Source: Atrichornis clamosus (lineage: Eukaryota; Chordata; Aves; Passeriformes; Menuridae). From it: a stretch of DNA of 64,000 nucleotides. The translations under genes were made by a program, and so were the position numbers. The notes beneath the pieces were generated by a model. It was not told where the DNA came from and did no database searches. It saw only the letters and a program-made list of their open reading frames with translations. Numbering within the stretch: position 1 is the stretch's first letter; every line of letters begins with the position of its first letter. Below are positions 58,726-64,000 of this stretch, one piece after another. The DNA lies in assembly GCA_013400975.1 (NCBI GenBank), contig WBMZ01011742.1, positions 1-64,000 on the forward strand. The letters are read 5' to 3'.

Positions 58726-61700
58726 AGGCACTGGTGGGTGGGAGCATCCTGCAGGATCCGTCCTGTTCCGATCCGGAGGCGTCTGGGAAGTGACGAGAGA
58801 TGCTCGGCAGACTTTAATGTCTCTCAGCTCATGAGGAGTCCTTACTCAAAAAAGGCAAAACAACCCAAACCCCCCTGGCTCACACCTGCGTGGAGAAGAG
58901 CAGATATTCAATTAAGGTTCTGATCCCTCTGCGCAATTACTGTGGCGAAAGCAAACTGCCTGGTTATCTGTTAGTGCTGATAGCTCACCCTGCACCTCAC
59001 AGGCAAATTGCCAGAGCCAGGGAAATTGTAAAAGCCGATGTGTTGAGTTCCTGGCTGCGAGCGTGAGTCTGTTCGGAGCTCCGCTGTGCTCACGCTGGGG
59101 CTGGGGCTTTGCCCGGGAACCCCTCTGGATGCCTCCAGGTGGAGTGAATCCCAGTGAAAGCACGTGGTTGCTGTGTGGAGGAAGGCAGAGCTGTCCAGCA
59201 CGGACACAGCACAGAGGGATGCGTGTGGAGGAGCCTCCTGGGCCTGCTGCATCTCGCTGTGTGTCGCTGCCTGGGGTCAGTGTGGGCATCAGGGTGAGCT
59301 GATGACGGAGAAGTGTTTTGGGATGTTTAGTCAATGGCAGGGACAAGCAGAAGATTTTAGTTGAGTGTCTCTAGGAGCCACATCTGAGACACAGCACAGC
59401 TTGTGCTGTGGGCTTTGATCCAGAGGGCATCTCCCTTCACATCCCAGAAGGAAATTTCTTTCTTGGATGGCTGTGTCTGCCCCAAGGGGAGCCCTGAGTC
59501 TTGTCTAAGTACGGGGAAAGGGCTGAGGAGAGGGAAGGAGGGTGGAAAGGGAGGAGAAGGAGGAGGAGGCTGGTTCACAGCGTGCTGGTGGATGCCTGTC
59601 CTGCTGGGCTCCCCCAGCACTGCAGAGGGAGGAGGCTGTGCAGGTAACCCAGGGCCTCACCTGCCCTGCAGGGGTTTCCTCTGCGCCATCCACTGGTTCT
59701 GGATGTAACTCATCCTTGTTTGGCTCTGTCCTGGCAGCCCCTGGCCTCCGAGAGCCCCAGGCTGAGGAGGTTCCAGTTAGGGGCTGTTTATAGAAAGCCA
59801 TCCCCCTGCTCAGATCCATGGGGATTGGGGGCATGCGGGTGTTTCTGAGGAGAGTGGAAACAAAGCTGGAGGGGAAAACAAAAAGGTGGGACTCACTGAG
59901 ATCATTATCATTCATGGAAACCTAAAAGGGAGGAAGGAGGGTCCCTCTGAGGTGACTTTCTGCAAGGTTGAGGAAGCCCTCAAATCTCACAGAGTTAAGG
60001 AGCAGCTCCTCCTGTTTCCTCCTTATCCACAAAAGGGAGGTGAAACCTCCTTTGTCCCCGGATGAGCAAGGCTGTGCTGCAGCCTGGATGGGGCTTGTGG
60101 AACTCCCAGCAAACCTCATCAAGCCCAGGCAATTTATCATCATTATCATTTTTATAACAACTGGAAAACGAGCTGTTAGAATTCCCCAGAAAGGATATTT
60201 GCCTTCTCGGGGACAGGCAGAGAAGGGATGATCCTCATCTGTTTGTTCTGCTCTTCTCTGGTGAAAGAGAGTGTTGGAAGCACTCTTGTGCTGTGTGGGG
60301 TGGCTCTTTGAAGAAAGACAACTGGAAAAAGTTCCCATGGACAAATGAGGCCCTGGTCTGGACCCTCTGGACTCACTCCTAGTTCAGAAGTGTGGGTGGG
60401 ACAGAACCTGCCTGAGCAGGAGTGCATTCCGTGGTGTGGTGCTGGACCACAGGGCAGCCCTGGGAGTTGAGGCGTTCCTGGTAAAAATGGGCCTGTGCTC
60501 TTCTGTGCTGTCCTCTTTCCTAAATCCAGCTGGTGATGGGGAATTTCTGCTTTTCCTGGCTGTGTAGAACAAAATTTTATGGGTGTAATACAGAAGCTTT
60601 TTTCCAATTCCTTTTCACTGAAAACGTGGTTTCCTCCCCTCTCTGGGGTGACCATAACATACACCACGAGTAGCTGTAAAAGCAAGTTATGTTCTGTGGA
60701 AACTCAGTTCTCCTGTGTCCTTTTCCCATCTGCAGTGGCCCTGGGGAGGAAAGCAAGACATCATGCTGATGGTCTCACGTGGAGAGAGGTGCAATGCCAG
60801 AGCAGACTGAAACAAAAATGTACCATTTTTCACGAGGTGTCCCTGTTTGCACACAGGGGTAAAGAGCTGACAAAGCAAGCAGAGTGGGAAGCAGGGACAG
60901 AGGAGGCTCCTCTGCTGAGCATCACTAGCAGCCTGGCCTGGGGGAGATATTCCTGACATGTTTCTGGGCTTTCATTCAATTTGTAAATTCATTTTACCGT
61001 TCTCAGTTGCAGGAAGGGGCTCTGGCATGTACCTGTGACTGAGGCCGGGGTAATGTCCAGATACTGAGGGAGTTGCAATGAAATGATGAAATCCCTTAAG
61101 CTTATTAGTGAATAATGGTGTTGGCTTTCAGTGGAGTTGGAGTAGCAATAGCATTTTAATTTTCCTAAAAGGTCCATGTAACACCGTGCCTGGTTCTCTC
61201 AGTAAGAACAACAGATAACTCCTTGCCAAGGAAAGCTTAAAGTTGTCCTCCAACAAATTGACTTTTTTCTTCATTATTCCTTAGAGTCTTATCTTTGATT
61301 CCAGGCTAAGGGATGCTAAACTTGAAATATTTGAAACATTAGAAGTTGCAAGACGCGGGCAGAAGTGGTCCCAGGACATGGGGTGTGGACAGTTGTGTGT
61401 GTCTGCAGGAGTTTTATGGTAATCAGGGGAGAAATCAGCTGAAATAAACTTTATTGGTGCATTGCTGCATGGCCTTCCCATGGAAGCTGTGCTATGAATC
61501 AAAAGAGCAATGAAAATTTCAATGTTCCCTCCAGGCCTTGTAAAATGACAGCAGAATCTTTGGGCCTCGCTGTCCCGGGCTGCAAAGTGCCTTGGTCTTG
61601 CTGAGCTATTGTGGATACAGCAGTGCTCCTGCCACACCAGTTTGGGTCATTGTGGTGTTGGGTTGGAGCCCTGAGGCAGGAATCACACGTGTCCCACTTG

Positions 61701-62585
61701 TCCTCTTCCAGTTTTGAGCAATTTCATTTTTGGGGTGTTTGCTGGAAACAGCCTACCACCGCTCTGTCCTCACTCGATGTGCTTGTGAGCTGGGTCACAA
61801 CAGATCAAGATCCAAATTTCACCAATATGTGAAAGATTCCGATTTTTCTTTGGCAAAATCTCAGGAGCTTGAGCTCAGCCCTCTATTTCTGTGAACACTC
61901 CTGCCAGGAACAGAAAGGCCAAATGGGAATTGTGGCATGGGAAGGATTCACTTTCCCAGGTGTTTTCACCTGAGTTTTGTAAGGCAGGGGCTTGCTCTCA
62001 CAGCACAGTAATAACCAAACACATTAAATACAGGTAGTTAAGGAGCATTAGGATTTGGCAAATACCAGCAATCACCACATTTTTCTGGTTTATTAGGCTA
62101 CAGAGAGCGTAATTGGGAGTGCTGCTCCTGCCTCTCCCCTGCAGGGTTTTTCACTCAGTGGATTATTAAACAATTCCAAGAGACCATGCACAAGCCATTT
62201 GTTTTGCTCTGTTTTTTTCCACTCTTTTTATTTTGTTTAATTTTTTCTGTTACATGAGCCTTTGGGAACATAATGGTAAAAATGTTATTAAGAAGCCATT
62301 GACCATACATGCCCTGCAGATTTCTCTGATAAAAGCCACTGCCTATCACTTTAGAGAAAGGCAGATTAAATACAGGCCAACTGCAAACATATTCCTGGGA
62401 AGAGCGGGTGAAGTTGCAAAAGCAAAGACCTTCAGACGTCAGCGACGTCCTTTGTCTCTGACACGATGGCTCGAGGTCTGTGAGGACACCAGGCTCCTGT
62501 GGAGAGCTGTGGATTTATAGATGGCTCTTGTCTACAGAAAGTGGAATTAGATGAGAACATCGTGACCTTAAAGCTTTCTGAATAA
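58726..62585. other. Single-copy non-coding stretch
   Basis: A purine-rich tract (ggaggagaaggaggaggagg-like) lies at about 59537-59572, and 60130-60160 carries ATCATCATTATCATTTTTAT. 62150-62400 is AT-rich and repeat-free. No gene is recognised. Confidence 0.4.
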
Positions 62586-62603
62586 CTCAGCGCATGCGCT
62601 GAG
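62586..62603. promoter_or_regulatory. Perfect 18-bp palindrome containing an NRF1 consensus
   Basis: CTCAGCGCATGCGCTGAG is identical to its reverse complement and contains GCGCATGCGC (62590-62599), the core NRF1 site. It stands in CpG-poor sequence, with a few CpGs just downstream (tgcggagggctcgagtcggg). Binding is inferred from the motif. Confidence 0.5.
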
Positions 62604-64000
62604 CTGTGAGAGGGGTGCGGAGGGCTCGAGTCGGGTTTGCCCTGGGGAAAGGGGGATAAATGGGAGAGCTGCTCTGGAGGAGGGGGTTGAGGCAGAGTGA
62701 GCACGGTGATGAAGGTGGCTGTGGCTGGATTAGGAGTGGGAGAGTGCCCAGCTCTCACCTGGATATTTCATTTTGTCATCTTAAAAGCAGAGGAGGTGTG
62801 ATGTCGAAGCCTGGGAAGAAGGAGTCTGAAGTGCTGTCTCCTTCCCACCTCCTTGCTGGCTCTTTGGGCAGCTTCTCTTTCCTCCTTAAACCTGCCCAGC
62901 CCAAAGTTTGTGATGCTTATGGGCAGCTGAATAAGTAGCTACTGGATGCTGTTCTACCCTGGAAGGAGGTGCTGGACCACTGGTGAGCACGAGACAAGCT
63001 TGTACCACACGTCCCAACCTCTGGAACGCGGACCTGCTGAGTGTCTGCTCCCAGACACCCTCTCTGTGCCTCAGAGCTCTGTGGATGGAACTCGTAGCAC
63101 ATTGTGAGCACTGACAGCACGTTTTCTAGTCAGATGCAGAGCTCTTGTCAGCCCAGAGCTGGTTGTTTAGCCCTTGCATTTGAAACAAGCTGCTGCCAGC
63201 TTTAGTTCAAGGGTATTACCATTTTAACAGGGAGAAATCCTGCCTCATCTGGGCGCTGAGTTTCTGCCGATGGAGCGATCTGTGCTGAGATGCCTTACCC
63301 AATCATTGCAAAAATGTAACAAGAGCTGGATTAAAAGCTCTGCTGCTCTTTCAGAAAGCTGCTGGATGCAATTCACCAAAGCCTGAAGTTGTTATTTTCC
63401 TCTCTGGCTGTAAATTGTTCTGAGCAACAACCTATGAAAGACACTACATCAAACGAAGTGGAATCAGATAGATAACAGGCCTTCCTGGGGAGTGGAAATT
63501 ACTTGACATTTGACTCTGTGGCTCTTGAAACCCGTGAGACATCTGCGTGTCCTGGGTACCAGCTCACCTGCTCTGCCTCGGGGCAGTGCAATTGAAATGC
63601 TGTTATTTTGGGGTGGTGATTCTCCCTCAACGCTGCAGCTGGGGGTGGGGTACCCCTTTTCTCCCTCCTGTGCACGGAATGTTGCTGGAGGATGGAGAAC
63701 ACAACATTTTGGGGGAGAAGAAGCACAGATGCTGCTGTGATAAGCTCCCGTGTGAAAAGTGATGCCAATCCCAGCTCTGAAGTTGTCCTCCACTGCGCTG
63801 GGAGGGAGGTCGTTCGCTCTGATTAGAACACTTGCAATTCCAACAAGGCCTTTCATTTCCCCTCTGGCTCCTGCTCTGCATATTTGATGCCATTCTCTAT
63901 GCGAGAGGGTGCAAATGTTGTAGATGTTAGAATAATATTGCCCCAAGGTTCACACACTAATGACAAGAATTATCACAGTCTGAGCAGTTCAGGGCTTGAC
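62604..64000. other. Single-copy non-coding stretch to the window end
   Basis: Nothing recognised. Open frames at 63464-63946 (minus) and 63510-63762 (plus) overlap and have no domain. Confidence 0.4.

Overview
The window looks like bird nuclear DNA. The best evidence is a set of CR1 LINE fragments. Several end in the CR1 3' signature, on either strand: a block reading roughly 'ctttaaggtcccttccaacc', then 'attctatgatt'-type tails. One copy also encodes a decayed piece of the CR1 ORF2 C-terminus. CpG is scarce except in three short islands, and there are no bacterial-style operons, ribosome binding sites or tightly packed genes. I cannot resolve the species below 'bird'.

I could not support a single host protein-coding gene, tRNA, rRNA or known small RNA. 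The long open frames are explained by a 33-bp minisatellite (a multiple of three, so frames stay open), by GC-rich islands with few stops, by antisense CR1, or are of a length that can arise by chance. The window is best read as a large intron or an intergenic regulatory stretch next to a CpG promoter.

Layout. 1-100: edge of a CpG-rich, promoter-like segment with ETS and NRF1-like motifs. 113-740: CA-rich tract, then a 33-bp minisatellite with degenerate flanks. 1588-1831: a CR1 3' end whose last 86 bp or so is repeated across a single N, probably an assembly scar. 2060-2755: CpG island containing nine perfect 7-bp GGGGAGC repeats. 2797-3385: the longest CR1 copy. 3386-15200: single-copy sequence with a T-rich tract near 9.2 kb. 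15230-15620: third CpG island, with an ETS/IRF composite motif. 15.8-64 kb: long single-copy sequence with scattered CR1 fragments (19.7, 21.3, 30.1, 36.2, 43.2, 43.9, 53.9 and 55.5 kb), a few microsatellites, and several AT-rich, homeodomain-motif-rich blocks that resemble conserved non-coding elements (31.5, 34.8, 41.4, 43.6, 45.8, 49.5 and 58.6 kb).

No undescribed biological system is evident. The points most worth checking are the N-flanked duplication, the G-quadruplex-prone repeat inside a CpG island, a perfect 18-bp NRF1-type palindrome at 62.6 kb, the ETS/IRF element at 15.45 kb, and the candidate conserved elements.
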